DNA from: Arthrobacter sp. C2
GTDB taxonomy: Bacteria; Actinomycetota; Actinomycetes; Actinomycetales; Micrococcaceae
Length of the DNA: 64,000 nt
Reading direction: 5' to 3'
Assembly: GCA_024207135.1 (NCBI GenBank)
Contig: CP042428.1
Span: 3,720,001-3,784,000 of the forward strand
Position numbers and translations under genes: made by a program. Each line of letters begins with the position of its first letter. The stretch's first letter is position 1. Positions 18,585 through 27,600 of the stretch are shown here, piece by piece. Under the pieces are notes generated by a model. It ran no database searches. It worked only from the letters and a program-made list of their open reading frames with translations, and was not told the DNA's origin.

Positions 18585-18632
18585 CCGGTGGCGGCCACCT
18601 TGTTACTCACGTAGCAAGGTGGCCGCCACCGG
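18585..18632. terminator. Long perfect hairpin after sucCD
   Basis: An 18-bp perfect stem (CCGGTGGCGGCCACCTTG at 18585-18602 with its complement at 18615-18632), extended inward by TTAC/GTAG to about 22 bp around a TCAC loop. It sits between sucD and the convergent small gene and can serve both strands. Confidence 0.85.
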
Positions 18633-18661
18633 TCGTTTAAGCGTTTGTGGTCCCGCCCGGT

Positions 18662-18946
18662 TCAGGCCCGAAGGCGAAAGAACGAACTGCCCACGAGTTC
18701 GTGCGCCCCGGGAACCAGCACCACCAGCAGCTCGGGGTTGAACTGGACCTCGACGGGCCCGCGGCCGTCCAATGCGGCCGAAAGCCGTTGCGGGGCGAGC
18801 GCCTCGAGGACCCATTCGCCGGGCCCGGAGCCCACATGCAGCAGGCTGGTGTCGTTGTCGATGTCGAGCCACGCGGTGATCCAGTCCCCGGCAAAGCGCG
18901 GCAGGGGATTGGCGGGCGAAGCGGTGGCCAGGCTGGGGCTGTACAT
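18662..18946 (-). CDS. Small orphan protein, paralogue candidate A
   Basis: 94-aa soluble protein of unknown family from ATG 18946, which has AAGGA ten bases upstream. It reads MYSPSLATASPANPLPRFAG, then a segment with LDIDNDTSLLHVGSGPGEW, an acidic helix, and a hydrophobic strand LLVVLVPGAHELVG. No cysteines or catalytic motif are evident. The same frame stays open to GTG 19030 (122 aa), where it begins VGGSDDEAA. A second small gene at 33748-34098 starts MGGSDEEAA and has the same leader, so the two may be distant paralogues. Function unknown. Confidence 0.6.
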   Translation of the reverse strand: MYSPSLATASPANPLPRFAGDWITAWLDIDNDTSLLHVGSGPGEWVLEALAPQRLSAALDGRGPVEVQFNPELLVVLVPGAHELVGSSFFRLRA

Positions 18947-19003
18947 GATGCACACGTCCTTGATATTCGTTGTCCTTGCCCCTGCGTGCGGGATGCGCGA
19001 AAG

Positions 19004-19123
19004 GGCCGCTTCGTCATCCGAACCACCCACCGTGCAACTATGGGGTTGGTATCTGTTTAGGTCGGAGCCTTGCCTTGCGGCAGCCAGAATTCGTGAAGCT
19101 GTTTCAACCATACGTTGAATCGG
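19004..19123 (-). repeat. Conserved leader block, copy A
   Basis: This block lies just upstream of the ATG of small gene A. It matches the block at 34072-34179 in order: 25 of 26 bases at the GGCCGCTTC...CACCCA segment, then TGGGGTTGGT, GTCGGAGC, CGTGAAGCTG and a GA-TTCGG-like end, separated by short length differences. It may be a shared promoter, 5' leader or regulator site. Confidence 0.65.
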
Positions 19124-19270
19124 GGACACCTTGCCACCACGGGTCAAGGGGAGCAACACGGGGTCATATGTCCCGGGAGCCCTGCGCGTGGAGCGTTTTG
19201 CGGCTCCGTGTCCAACGAACGGGCATAGGCTGGGAAGCGAAAACACCAATCCCAGCCTGCGGAGGCAACC

Positions 19271-20329
19271 ATGCGCGCCACACTGATCCACGGACCGCGG
19301 GACATCCGCGTCGAGGACTGCCCCGATCCCGTCCTGCTCGCCGACACCGACGCCATCGTGAAGGTCGGCGCGGCCTGCGTATGCGGCTCGGACCTGTGGC
19401 CCTACCGCGGCATCAACCCGACCCCGGAGCCCCGGCGCATCGGCCACGAGTTCATTGGAACCGTGACGGCGCTCGGGAGCAAGGTCGCAACCTTGAAGGT
19501 CGGCGACTTCGTGGTGGCCCCCTGGGCCAATAGCTGCGGCACCTGCCCGCCGTGCCGCAACGGCGTCCAGGTAGCCTGCGAGCACCGGGCGTCCTGGGGC
19601 GGGAACGACGAGAACGGGTTGCCGGTGGACGGCGGACAGGGCGAGGCGGTGCGGGTCCCCAACGCCGACGGCACCCTGGTTCCTGTCCCGGGCGTCACCG
19701 ATCCGGACGAGGCGCTGTCCAAGTCGCTGCTGGCGCTCTCGGATGTGATGGGCACCGGGCACCACGCCGCGCTGGGAGCCAGGGTGGCACCCGGGCGCAG
19801 TGTCGTCGTCGTTGGCGACGGCGCCGTGGGCCTGTGCGGGGTGCTTGCCGCCAAGCGCCTGGGGGCGACGCGCATCATCGCGATGTCCCGGCACGCCGAA
19901 CGGGCGGCGCTGGCCCGCGAATTCGGGGCCACCGATGTGGTTGCCGAGCGGGGGGCCGAGGCCGCCGTGAAGGTGCGCGAACTGCTCGGGGGAGTGCTGG
20001 CGGATTCGGTGCTCGAATGCGTGGGCACCGCCGAGGCCATGGACCAGGCACTGCGCTGCACCAGGCCCGGCGGCTCGCTGGGCTTCGTGGGGGTTCCGCA
20101 CGGCCAGGACGGGCTGCCGATCTCGGTGCTGTTCTCCAAGAACATCTCGGTCGCCGGCGGTGCCGCCAGCACCCGGGCGTACCTGCCCGAGCTGCTCGAG
20201 GATGTGCTGGCCGGCACGATCAACCCCGGCCTGGTCTTCGACACCGTCATGGGCCTTGAGCAGGTGCCCGAGGCCTACCGGGCCATGGACGAGCGACGTT
20301 CGATCAAGGTCATGCTCAAGCTTGGCTGA
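19271..20329 (+). CDS. Zinc-dependent alcohol dehydrogenase family protein
   Basis: 352-aa medium-chain dehydrogenase/reductase. The catalytic zinc site is C38 (CGSD) with GHE at residues 58-60, and the structural zinc site has four Cys at 89, 92, 95 and 103 (CGTCPPCRNGVQVAC). The Rossmann loop VVVVGDGAVGLCG binds NAD(P). GGAGGCAACC precedes ATG 19271. The substrate is not defined; this branch includes broad-range alcohol, sugar and threonine-like dehydrogenases. It stands alone between a minus-strand small gene and an unrelated envelope operon. Confidence 0.92.
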   Translation: MRATLIHGPRDIRVEDCPDPVLLADTDAIVKVGAACVCGSDLWPYRGINPTPEPRRIGHEFIGTVTALGSKVATLKVGDFVVAPWANSCGTCPPCRNGVQVACEHRASWGGNDENGLPVDGGQGEAVRVPNADGTLVPVPGVTDPDEALSKSLLALSDVMGTGHHAALGARVAPGRSVVVVGDGAVGLCGVLAAKRLGATRIIAMSRHAERAALAREFGATDVVAERGAEAAVKVRELLGGVLADSVLECVGTAEAMDQALRCTRPGGSLGFVGVPHGQDGLPISVLFSKNISVAGGAASTRAYLPELLEDVLAGTINPGLVFDTVMGLEQVPEAYRAMDERRSIKVMLKLG

Positions 20330-20487
20330 TGCACCCTCCCGCCGTGCGGACCGGCAGCCCCCCGGACCACACGTCGGAAGGTTTTTTCCCTAGTCCCGTG
20401 CGCCGCGCAATTCAAGGGCGACGGGCCTCGGGACTTGTCATCGTGACCATTTTGTGACCTTTGCGGCGTGCGTTATCGTTGGTGGCG

Positions 20488-21084
20488 ATGCCAGCTTTTA
20501 CCCAAAACCCCGTCCGAGGATCGTCCACCGCCGCAAGCGAACCCGTCTTCGTCGACCCCTCCGGCAGGCGCCTGCAGCGGCTCAAGAAAGCCGGGGTGGT
20601 GGTCGCGGGCCTGATGGCGCTGTACGTGGCACTGCTCCTGGTCGCCTTCCTGGGCGGCTCCACGACCGCGGCACCAAGGCTGCCCGCTTCGGGGGGACAG
20701 CCAGCGGTCGCGGCCGGGCCCGAAGCCTCGACGAAACCGCGGCCAACACCAACCCCGGCATCCGAACGCGCCGAGGAACCGCCCGTGGCGGCACCCGATG
20801 CGCCCGCCGGCACCGAGGCGGCCACAAGCACCCCTGAAGAAACCGCGCCCACCGCCGCGCCTCCTTCCGCAACCGAATCCGCTGCCCCCTCCAGCTCGGC
20901 CGTTCCCCGTGAAACCACGGCCCCGCAAGCGGCACCGAGCACAGCTCCCGCGAGTGCCGCACCGAGCCCCGGCAGCGAGCCGACCACCCCGGGAAAGAGC
21001 CAAGACGCACCAGGCCGCAACGCAACCGCTCCCGGGCACGGCGGCACCGGCCCGGCCAAGCCCACCCGGGAAACCCTTCCGTGA
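20488..21084 (+). CDS. Pro/Ala-rich single-pass membrane protein
   Basis: 198-aa protein with a short cytoplasmic N-terminus, one hydrophobic helix at about residues 35-56 (GVVVAGLMALYVALLLVAFL) and an extended Pro/Ala/Thr/Ser-rich exterior tail of about 140 residues without a fold. ATG 20488 is chosen because the basic segment before the helix starts there; an in-frame start at 20461 is possible. Its last 4 bases overlap the start of the deacetylase-glycosyltransferase gene (GTGA), so it is probably a dedicated partner in polysaccharide synthesis or secretion, perhaps a wall-spanning spacer. No family recognised. Confidence 0.78.
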   Translation: MPAFTQNPVRGSSTAASEPVFVDPSGRRLQRLKKAGVVVAGLMALYVALLLVAFLGGSTTAAPRLPASGGQPAVAAGPEASTKPRPTPTPASERAEEPPVAAPDAPAGTEAATSTPEETAPTAAPPSATESAAPSSSAVPRETTAPQAAPSTAPASAAPSPGSEPTTPGKSQDAPGRNATAPGHGGTGPAKPTRETLP

Positions 21085-23252
21085 GCCGCGGACGCCGGGC
21101 GGCCCGCACCGGCGGCATCGCGGCGCACTGGTTCCTCATGGTTGTCGTCGTCCTGACGCTGGGGCTGTCGCTGGCCATCCAGGGGTACATGAACCACCTG
21201 GCAGGCATCGGCGACGGCCCCGCGCCCGTGAGCCGCGCCGCCGGGGAGGTCCCGGCGGCAGTCCGGGACGGTGGCCCGGTCATTGATGCCCGCGGGCAGG
21301 ATGTCCGCACGGCCGGCCCCTCCGACCGCACCGTGGCGCTGACCTTCGACGACGGGCCCGACCCGGCCTGGACCCCGAAGATCCTCGATGTCCTGCGGGA
21401 TCACGGGGTCCATGCCACCTTCTTCGTCACCGGTACCTCGGCGATCCGGCATCCCGAGCTGCTGCGGCGCATGGCCGCCGAGGGCCACGAGATCGGCATC
21501 CAGACCCTCACGCACGCCGACCTCTCCGGGGCCCCCTCGTGGCGGCGCGAGCTCGAGATCCGGGGTGCCCAGAAGGTCGTCGCGGGGATCACCGGCCAAT
21601 CGCCGTCGCTGCTGCGCCCGCCCCACAGCTCGGGGAACGCGGCCACGACGAACGGACAGTGGTCGGCCATGCAGACGGCAGCTGACGAGGGCTTCCTGAC
21701 CGTGCTGAGCACGCTCAACAGCGCAGACGAGCGCGCCCCCGGCGCCAAGGTGATCGCCGGCCAATTGCTGCTGCACGGGGCCGGGGGCCAGGTGGTGCTG
21801 ATGCACGACGGCGGGGGGAACCGTTCCCAGACCGTCGAGGCGCTGTCCGCGGCACTGGGAAACCAGGACGGGCCCGGCCACCGCTTCACCACGGTCGGCG
21901 ACTCGATCGGCGTGGACAGCACCCGGGAGGCGTCCGCCGCCGATTCCTTGATCGGGACCGCATTCGTCTTCGGTGTCCGCTTCACCGATGCCGTCGCCAC
22001 GGCCATCTCCTGGGGCCTGGTCGCGGCCGGGACCGTGACTCTGGGGCGGGCGGTGCTGGTGATGGTGGTTGCCTTCCGGCACAGCCGGGCCGTGCGGCGC
22101 AGCCGCGAGGCCGAGCGCGGCCGGGCCTGGTTCACCTCGCCGATGCGCACCGAGGTCCTCGACCCGGTCAGCGTGATCGTCCCCGCCTACAACGAATCGG
22201 CCGGCATCGAGGCGGCCGTGCGGTCCATCGCCGCCTCGACCCATCCGGTGCAGGTCATCGTGGTCGACGACGGTTCAACGGACGGCACCGCCGACATCGT
22301 CGAGGCGCTCGGGCTGCCCGGCGTCGAGGTCATCCGCAAGGAGAACGGCGGGAAGCCCTCGGCGCTGAACGCCGGGATCGCCGCGGCCCGCCACGACCTG
22401 GTGGTGATGGTCGACGGGGACACCGTCTTCGAACCCGACACCGTCCACGTGCTGATCCAGCGCTTTTCCGATCCGCGGGTCGGCGCCATCTCGGGCAACA
22501 CCAAGATCGCCAACCGCGGCGGCATCCTCGGTGCGTGGCAGCACATCGAATACGTCGTCGGCTTCAACCTGGACCGGCGCCTGTTCGACGTCGCCGAATG
22601 CATGCCCACGGTTCCCGGGGCGATCGGCGCCTTCCGCCGCGAGGCCCTGGCCCGGGTGGGCGGGGTCAGCGGCGACACCCTCGCCGAGGACACCGACCTG
22701 ACCATGGCCCTGTGCCGCGACGGCTGGCGGGTCGTCTACGAGGACGACGCCCTGGCCTGGACCGAGGCCCCGGCGACCCTCGGGGCCTTGTGGAAGCAGC
22801 GCTACCGCTGGTGCTACGGCACGCTGCAGGCCATGTGGAAGCACCGCGGGGCCATCGCGCAGTCGGGTGCGGCCGGGAAGCTGGGGCGCCGGGGGCTGGC
22901 CTACCTGCTGCTCTTCCAGGTGCTGCTTCCGCTCTTCGCGCCCGTGGTCGACATCTTTGCCATCTACGGCCTGGTGTTCCTGGATCCCGTCAGGATTGCC
23001 CTCCTCTGGGGCACCTTCCTGCTGATCCAGTTCATCATGGCGGCCTACGCGTTCCGGCTCGACCGCGAGCCGCTGCGCGCCCTGTGGACGCTGCCGCTTC
23101 AGCAGTTCGTGTACCGGCAGCTGATGTACCTGGTGGTGATCCAGTCGGTGGTCACCGCGCTGGCCGGCGTGCGCCTGCGCTGGCACCGGATGGAACGCTA
23201 CGGTTCGCTGCGCGCCCCGATGGATTCACAGCCCCGGGCCTCGGCGCGCTAG
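21081..23252 (+). CDS. Bifunctional polysaccharide deacetylase/family 2 glycosyltransferase
   Basis: 723-aa membrane protein. After an N-terminal helix (about residues 17-35) comes a NodB-type deacetylase domain (88-290; TFDDGPD with Asp90 and Asp91). A helix near 310 leads to a processive GT2 domain (from 363: VSVIVPAYNES, VVDDGSTDGT, MVDGDTVFEPD, EDTDLTMAL, and QRYRW at 573-577), then three C-terminal helices. This layout matches NodC/PgaC/hyaluronan-synthase-like enzymes that make and export beta-linked sugars. The first His of the deacetylase H-x3-H metal motif is Gln141 (IQTLTH, where GLHT/GNHT is usual). The GTG start overlaps the upstream gene. Confidence 0.9.
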   Translation: MSRGRRAARTGGIAAHWFLMVVVVLTLGLSLAIQGYMNHLAGIGDGPAPVSRAAGEVPAAVRDGGPVIDARGQDVRTAGPSDRTVALTFDDGPDPAWTPKILDVLRDHGVHATFFVTGTSAIRHPELLRRMAAEGHEIGIQTLTHADLSGAPSWRRELEIRGAQKVVAGITGQSPSLLRPPHSSGNAATTNGQWSAMQTAADEGFLTVLSTLNSADERAPGAKVIAGQLLLHGAGGQVVLMHDGGGNRSQTVEALSAALGNQDGPGHRFTTVGDSIGVDSTREASAADSLIGTAFVFGVRFTDAVATAISWGLVAAGTVTLGRAVLVMVVAFRHSRAVRRSREAERGRAWFTSPMRTEVLDPVSVIVPAYNESAGIEAAVRSIAASTHPVQVIVVDDGSTDGTADIVEALGLPGVEVIRKENGGKPSALNAGIAAARHDLVVMVDGDTVFEPDTVHVLIQRFSDPRVGAISGNTKIANRGGILGAWQHIEYVVGFNLDRRLFDVAECMPTVPGAIGAFRREALARVGGVSGDTLAEDTDLTMALCRDGWRVVYEDDALAWTEAPATLGALWKQRYRWCYGTLQAMWKHRGAIAQSGAAGKLGRRGLAYLLLFQVLLPLFAPVVDIFAIYGLVFLDPVRIALLWGTFLLIQFIMAAYAFRLDREPLRALWTLPLQQFVYRQLMYLVVIQSVVTALAGVRLRWHRMERYGSLRAPMDSQPRASAR

Positions 23253-23263
23253 CCGCCCGGCGG

Positions 23264-24301
23264 TCAGGCCGGGCGCAGTACCCCGGCCACGGGTTCCTGC
23301 TGGGTGATGCAGTGGATGCCGCCGCCGCGGGCGTAGAGCTCCCGGGCATCCACGCCCACGACCTTGCGCCCCGGGTAGGCCGCGGCCAGCACGGCAAGGG
23401 CCGCTTCGTCGTTCGGGTCGTCGAAGGTGCAGGCCACCACGCCGCCATTGACCACGAGGTGGTTGATGTAGCTGTAGTCCACGAAGCCCTCCGCATCGCG
23501 CAGCACGGTCGGGGCGGGGACCTCGACGACGTTGAATTCGCGGCCCCTGGCGTCGGTGGCGCCGCGGAAGGTGTCGATCAGCTCCCGGGAGATGGCATGG
23601 TCGGGGTGCTCGGGGTTCAGTTGGCTGTGCACCAGCACGGTGCCTGGGGAGGGGATGGTGGCGACGATGTCCACGTGTCCGCGGGTGCCGAACTCCTGGG
23701 AGTCGCGGGCCAGCCCGCGTGGAAGCCAGTGCACCTTTGTGGCGCCCAGGGTGCGGGCGAACTCCGCCTCGACCTCTTCCTTGGTGGTCCCCGGGTTGCG
23801 ACCCGGGTCCAGCTGCACCGATTCGGTGGCCAGCACGGTGCCCTCGCCGTCCACGTGGATGGCGCCGCCCTCGTTGACCAGCGCGGAGGCGATGCGCGGA
23901 ACCCCGGCCCAGCCGGCCACGGCCGCGCCGATCAGCGCGTCCTTGTCCCAGGCCGCCCAGTCCTGGGCGCCCCAGCCGTTGAAGACCCAGTCGACGGCGG
24001 CGAGTTCCCCGGCGTCGTTGGTGACGAAGGTGGGGCCGATGTCGCGCATCCAGGCGTCGTTGAGCTCCGCGGTGCGGATCTCGATCCGCTCGTCGAGGTA
24101 TTGCGCGGCGACCTCGGTGTCTTCCGGGTCCACCACCATGGACACCGGGGCGAACTCCACCACGGCGTGGGCGACGTTGGCCCAGGTGCTGCGGGCCGCG
24201 TGGGCCTCGGCCTCGGTGTCGCCCAGCGTGTAGCCCCCGTGGGGGAAGGCCATCCACACGCGCTTCTGGGCCGAGGTCTCGGCGGGCATGATCCAGTTCA
24301 T
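23264..24301 (-). CDS. Agmatine deiminase family protein
   Basis: 345-aa peptidyl-arginine-deiminase-fold (PPAD) enzyme that hydrolyses agmatine to N-carbamoylputrescine and ammonia. The family blocks are MPAETSAQKRVWMAFP, NDAWMRDIGPTFV, GAIHVDGEGTVL, GHVDIVATI and the C-terminal GGGIHCITQQEP with the catalytic Cys near residue 332. ATG 24301 follows GCAGGAG. The upstream region holds a likely TetR-type operator and a decayed divergent regulator gene. No carbamoylputrescine amidohydrolase is adjacent. Confidence 0.92.
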   Translation of the reverse strand: MNWIMPAETSAQKRVWMAFPHGGYTLGDTEAEAHAARSTWANVAHAVVEFAPVSMVVDPEDTEVAAQYLDERIEIRTAELNDAWMRDIGPTFVTNDAGELAAVDWVFNGWGAQDWAAWDKDALIGAAVAGWAGVPRIASALVNEGGAIHVDGEGTVLATESVQLDPGRNPGTTKEEVEAEFARTLGATKVHWLPRGLARDSQEFGTRGHVDIVATIPSPGTVLVHSQLNPEHPDHAISRELIDTFRGATDARGREFNVVEVPAPTVLRDAEGFVDYSYINHLVVNGGVVACTFDDPNDEAALAVLAAAYPGRKVVGVDARELYARGGGIHCITQQEPVAGVLRPA

Positions 24302-24378
24302 GTCTGACTCCTGCAAGGTGCTGGGTGTGTGGGAGGCGGTCGAGGCGGGAGGCCCTGCGCGGAGATCGCCGTCACATA

Positions 24379-24395
24379 AATGAATGTCGTTCGTT
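24379..24395. promoter_or_regulatory. Candidate TetR-type operator
   Basis: AATGAA (24379-24384) and TTCGTT (24390-24395) form an imperfect inverted repeat with a 5-bp centre, within an AT-rich island upstream of the agmatine deiminase and overlapping the start of the degraded TetR frame. TetR repressors often bind such sites near their own promoter. Confidence 0.35.
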
Positions 24396-24662
24396 TTAGT
24401 ATGGTGGCTTGCGTCACGTGGCGCAAGGGGTGAAACCCTGCGGCGGATCGCGACCGGCTGCATGCGCTCCTGCGCCCTGGCCGCGGGCGGGTTCGGCGCC
24501 GAGGCGCCACTGGCCGGAGAAAACGCGGCAGGACCTTGGCGCGAGGCGCTCGAGGCGGGCCTGGGGTCCGGGGACCGCGCGCTGCGGACCTTCGAATACG
24601 GCCTGGAGCTCCTGCTGGCGGGATTCGCCCTCCAGGCCGCCGCGAAGGCGCCGGCTGGCTAG
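24384..24662 (+). pseudogene. TetR-type regulator remnant (C-terminus)
   Basis: A 92-codon frame whose last 45 residues (WREALEAGLGSGDRALRTFE, then YGLELLLAGF) resemble the closing helices of TetR/AcrR ligand-binding domains. The first half has no helix-turn-helix and looks like scrambled sequence. It is divergent from agmatine deiminase with an operator-like site between them, the normal position for a local repressor, so I read it as a regulator that lost its DNA-binding half. It overlaps the end of the SNF2 gene by 4 bases. It may instead be chance coding; there is no independent support. Confidence 0.4.
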
Positions 24663-27600
24663 CGCAGCAGTTCGCGGATGTCGTCCGCGTTGAGCACCTT
24701 GCCGAAGCCCGCGCCCTCGTCCATGACCGAGGAGATCAGCTGGCGCTTGGAATCCTGCAGCGCCACCACCTTCTCCTCGATCGTGTCCTTGGCGACCATC
24801 CGGTAGACCATCACGTTGCGGGTCTGCCCGATGCGGTGCGCCCGGTCCACCGCCTGCGACTCCGCGGCCGGGTTCCACCAGGGATCCAGCAGGAAGCAGT
24901 AGTCGGCCTCGGTGAGGTTCAGCCCGAAGCCGCCGGCCTTCAGCGAAATCAGGAACACCGGCGCCTGGCCCGACTTGAAGGAATCGATGACCTCGGCGCG
25001 CTTGCGCGTGGAGCCGTCCAGGTAGGCGTAGGGCACCCCGGCGGCATCCAGCCGGTCCGCTGCCTTCTTCAGGAAGGAGGTGAACTGGGAGAAGATCAGT
25101 GCGCGGTGGCCCTCGGCCAGCACGTCCTCGAGCTGCTCGAAGAGCACGTCCAGCTTGGCGCTGGGCACGTCGGCGTAGTCGGGATCCACCAGCGAGGCAT
25201 CCAGCGCCAGCATCCGCAGCAGGGTCAGCGACTGGAAGATCGTGAACCGGTTCTTGTCCATGTCATCGACCAGGCGCAGCACCTTCTGCCGCTCGCGGTG
25301 CAGGTGCGTGTCGTAGACCTTCCGGTGCGCCTCGCCCAGCTCCACGTGCAGCACCTGTTCCTGCTTCGGCGGCAGGTCGGTGACCACCGCGTCCTTGGTC
25401 CTGCGCAGCATGAACGGGCGGATCCGCCGGCGCAGGCGCACCAGCGGCTCGGGCAGGCCCTGGCGCTCGATGGGCCGCTGGTAGTTCTCCGCGAAGCGCA
25501 CCGCGGAGGGGAAGAGCCCCGGGGAGACGATGGCGAAGATCGACCAGAGCTCCATGAGGTTGTTCTCCATGGGCGTGCCGGTGATCGCCAGCTTGAAGCG
25601 GGCGGGCATGTCACGGGCCACGTGGTGCGCCTTGGTCGCCTTGTTCTTCACGAACTGCGCCTCGTCCAGGATCAGCCCGGCCCAGTTGATGTCCGCGTAC
25701 GCGTCGTCGTCCAGGCGCAGCAGCGTGTAGGAGGTGACCACCACGTCGTACTCCCGGGCCAGGGCCGCCAGCGAGGCGCTGGCGCGCGACTCGGTGTCGG
25801 TGACCGCCACGACCCGCAGGGAAGGGGCGAAGCGCGCGGCCTCGTCCTTCCAGTTGGACACCACCGAGGTCGGGGCGACCACCAGGAACGGGGCGCGGAC
25901 CTTGGCCTGGGCGGTGATGCCCTCGAAGGCGTCGGGGTTGGCCCACACCTGGTGGGCGTGCAGCATCAGGGCCAGGGTCTGCACGGTCTTGCCCAGGCCC
26001 ATGTCGTCGGCCAGCACCCCGCCCAGCCCGTTGCGCCACAGCGTGGCCAGCCAGCCGAAGCCCTCCACCTGGTAGGGGCGCAGCGTCGCGTTCAGGGTCT
26101 CGGGCAGGTCGGTGACGGCGGTGGTCTTCAAGTCCACCAGCGAGTTCAGCGCGCTGACCCATTGGTCCGGGCCCTCGATGTGCGTGGCCAGCGCGTCCAG
26201 TTCCTCCCACATGGCGTACTGGTACTGCGTCAGCGAGATGTCCGCTTCCTTGTCCTTCATGTCCCGCAGCCCGCTGGCCTCGGTGACCAGGGCGCGGAGC
26301 TTGGCGAAGAGCGGATCCTCCAGGGAGAAGTAGGTGCGGTCCGGCATCAGCAGCTTGGTCTGCCCCTGGGCCAGGGCGCGCAGGATGTCGGCGTAGGGGA
26401 TCTGGCGCCCGCCGATGGAGATCAGCAGGCCCAGGTCGAACCAGTCGCGGCGGTCCGATTCCACGGTGGTGATGACCAGCTCCGGGGCCTCGGTGAGCTC
26501 GTGGAACACCGGGCGGGTGCCGGTCTCGTTGAGCACCAGGTCCTTGATCCCGGCCAGGGCCGGCAGCACGCGGCGCACGAAGTCGATGACCTCAAGTCCC
26601 GCCAGGTGCTTGGGGCCCAGCACCGTGGATTCGAAGGCCGGGTAGTGGTTCAGGATTTCAAGCACTTCGGATTCCAGCGCGGATTCCACCGCGGTGTCGC
26701 GGTCCGCCGCGTCCACGACCATGCCCTGGTAGTCGAAGACCCAGTCCACGTCGACGGTTTCGCCGGTGCCGTAGCGGATCCTGGCCACCAGCTTGGGCGG
26801 CAGCACCGCCGGCAGCGCCACGGAATCGTCGGGGCTGGTGACCCGCAGCTTGCGGGCCAGGCGCGGGTAGACGCGGGAGAAGAATTCCTCGGTCTCGGCC
26901 TCCGGGACGTTGAGGGTTTCGGGGTGGTGCAGCATCGACAGCTCGGTGTGGCTCAGCCCGCCGGGGACCTGGCCCAGGAAGATCTCGTTCTGGTCCCCGG
27001 TGGCGGCGTAGACGCCGTGGTTGCCGATGGAACCGGCCGGCGCCTGCGCGTCGAGGATGAAGCGGTGCCCGCCCATCGACAGCGACGGTGCCAGCGCCAG
27101 CCCGTCTTCGCCGGCCTGCGCGCCGAGGGCGACGTGGGCGGGAGAGGCGAGCAGGATCCGGGTGTTGGTGCGCATGCCCACCAGCGCGATGCCCAGGGCC
27201 TTGGCCGTGGGCAGCAGTTCCCAGAGCAGCGCGGAGGCGTATTCGTCGAGGTAGAGCCAGTCGTTGTCCTCGCCGAAGTAGAGCTCGCCCTTGGCCCGGT
27301 AGAGCGGCACGAACTGGCAGAACCAGCGGTACTGCGCGATGTCCAGGTTCAGCCCGAAGGTCTTGAAGCTGATGGTGTTCCAGCGCAGGTTCGACCGCGC
27401 CCAGCGGTCGGACCCGGAGCGCACCACCGGGCGCACGCCCAGCCGCCAGCGCCTCGAGGCGACCTTCAGCTGCCCCACCCCGGACCCGGGGGCCCATTGC
27501 TGGTGCGCCGAGAGCGTGGTGTCCTGCAGCTCGAACTGCAAGCCCATCTGCAGCACCGGGTGCTTGGAGTTGGCCCCGCCCAGGGACGTGGGGGTGGCAG

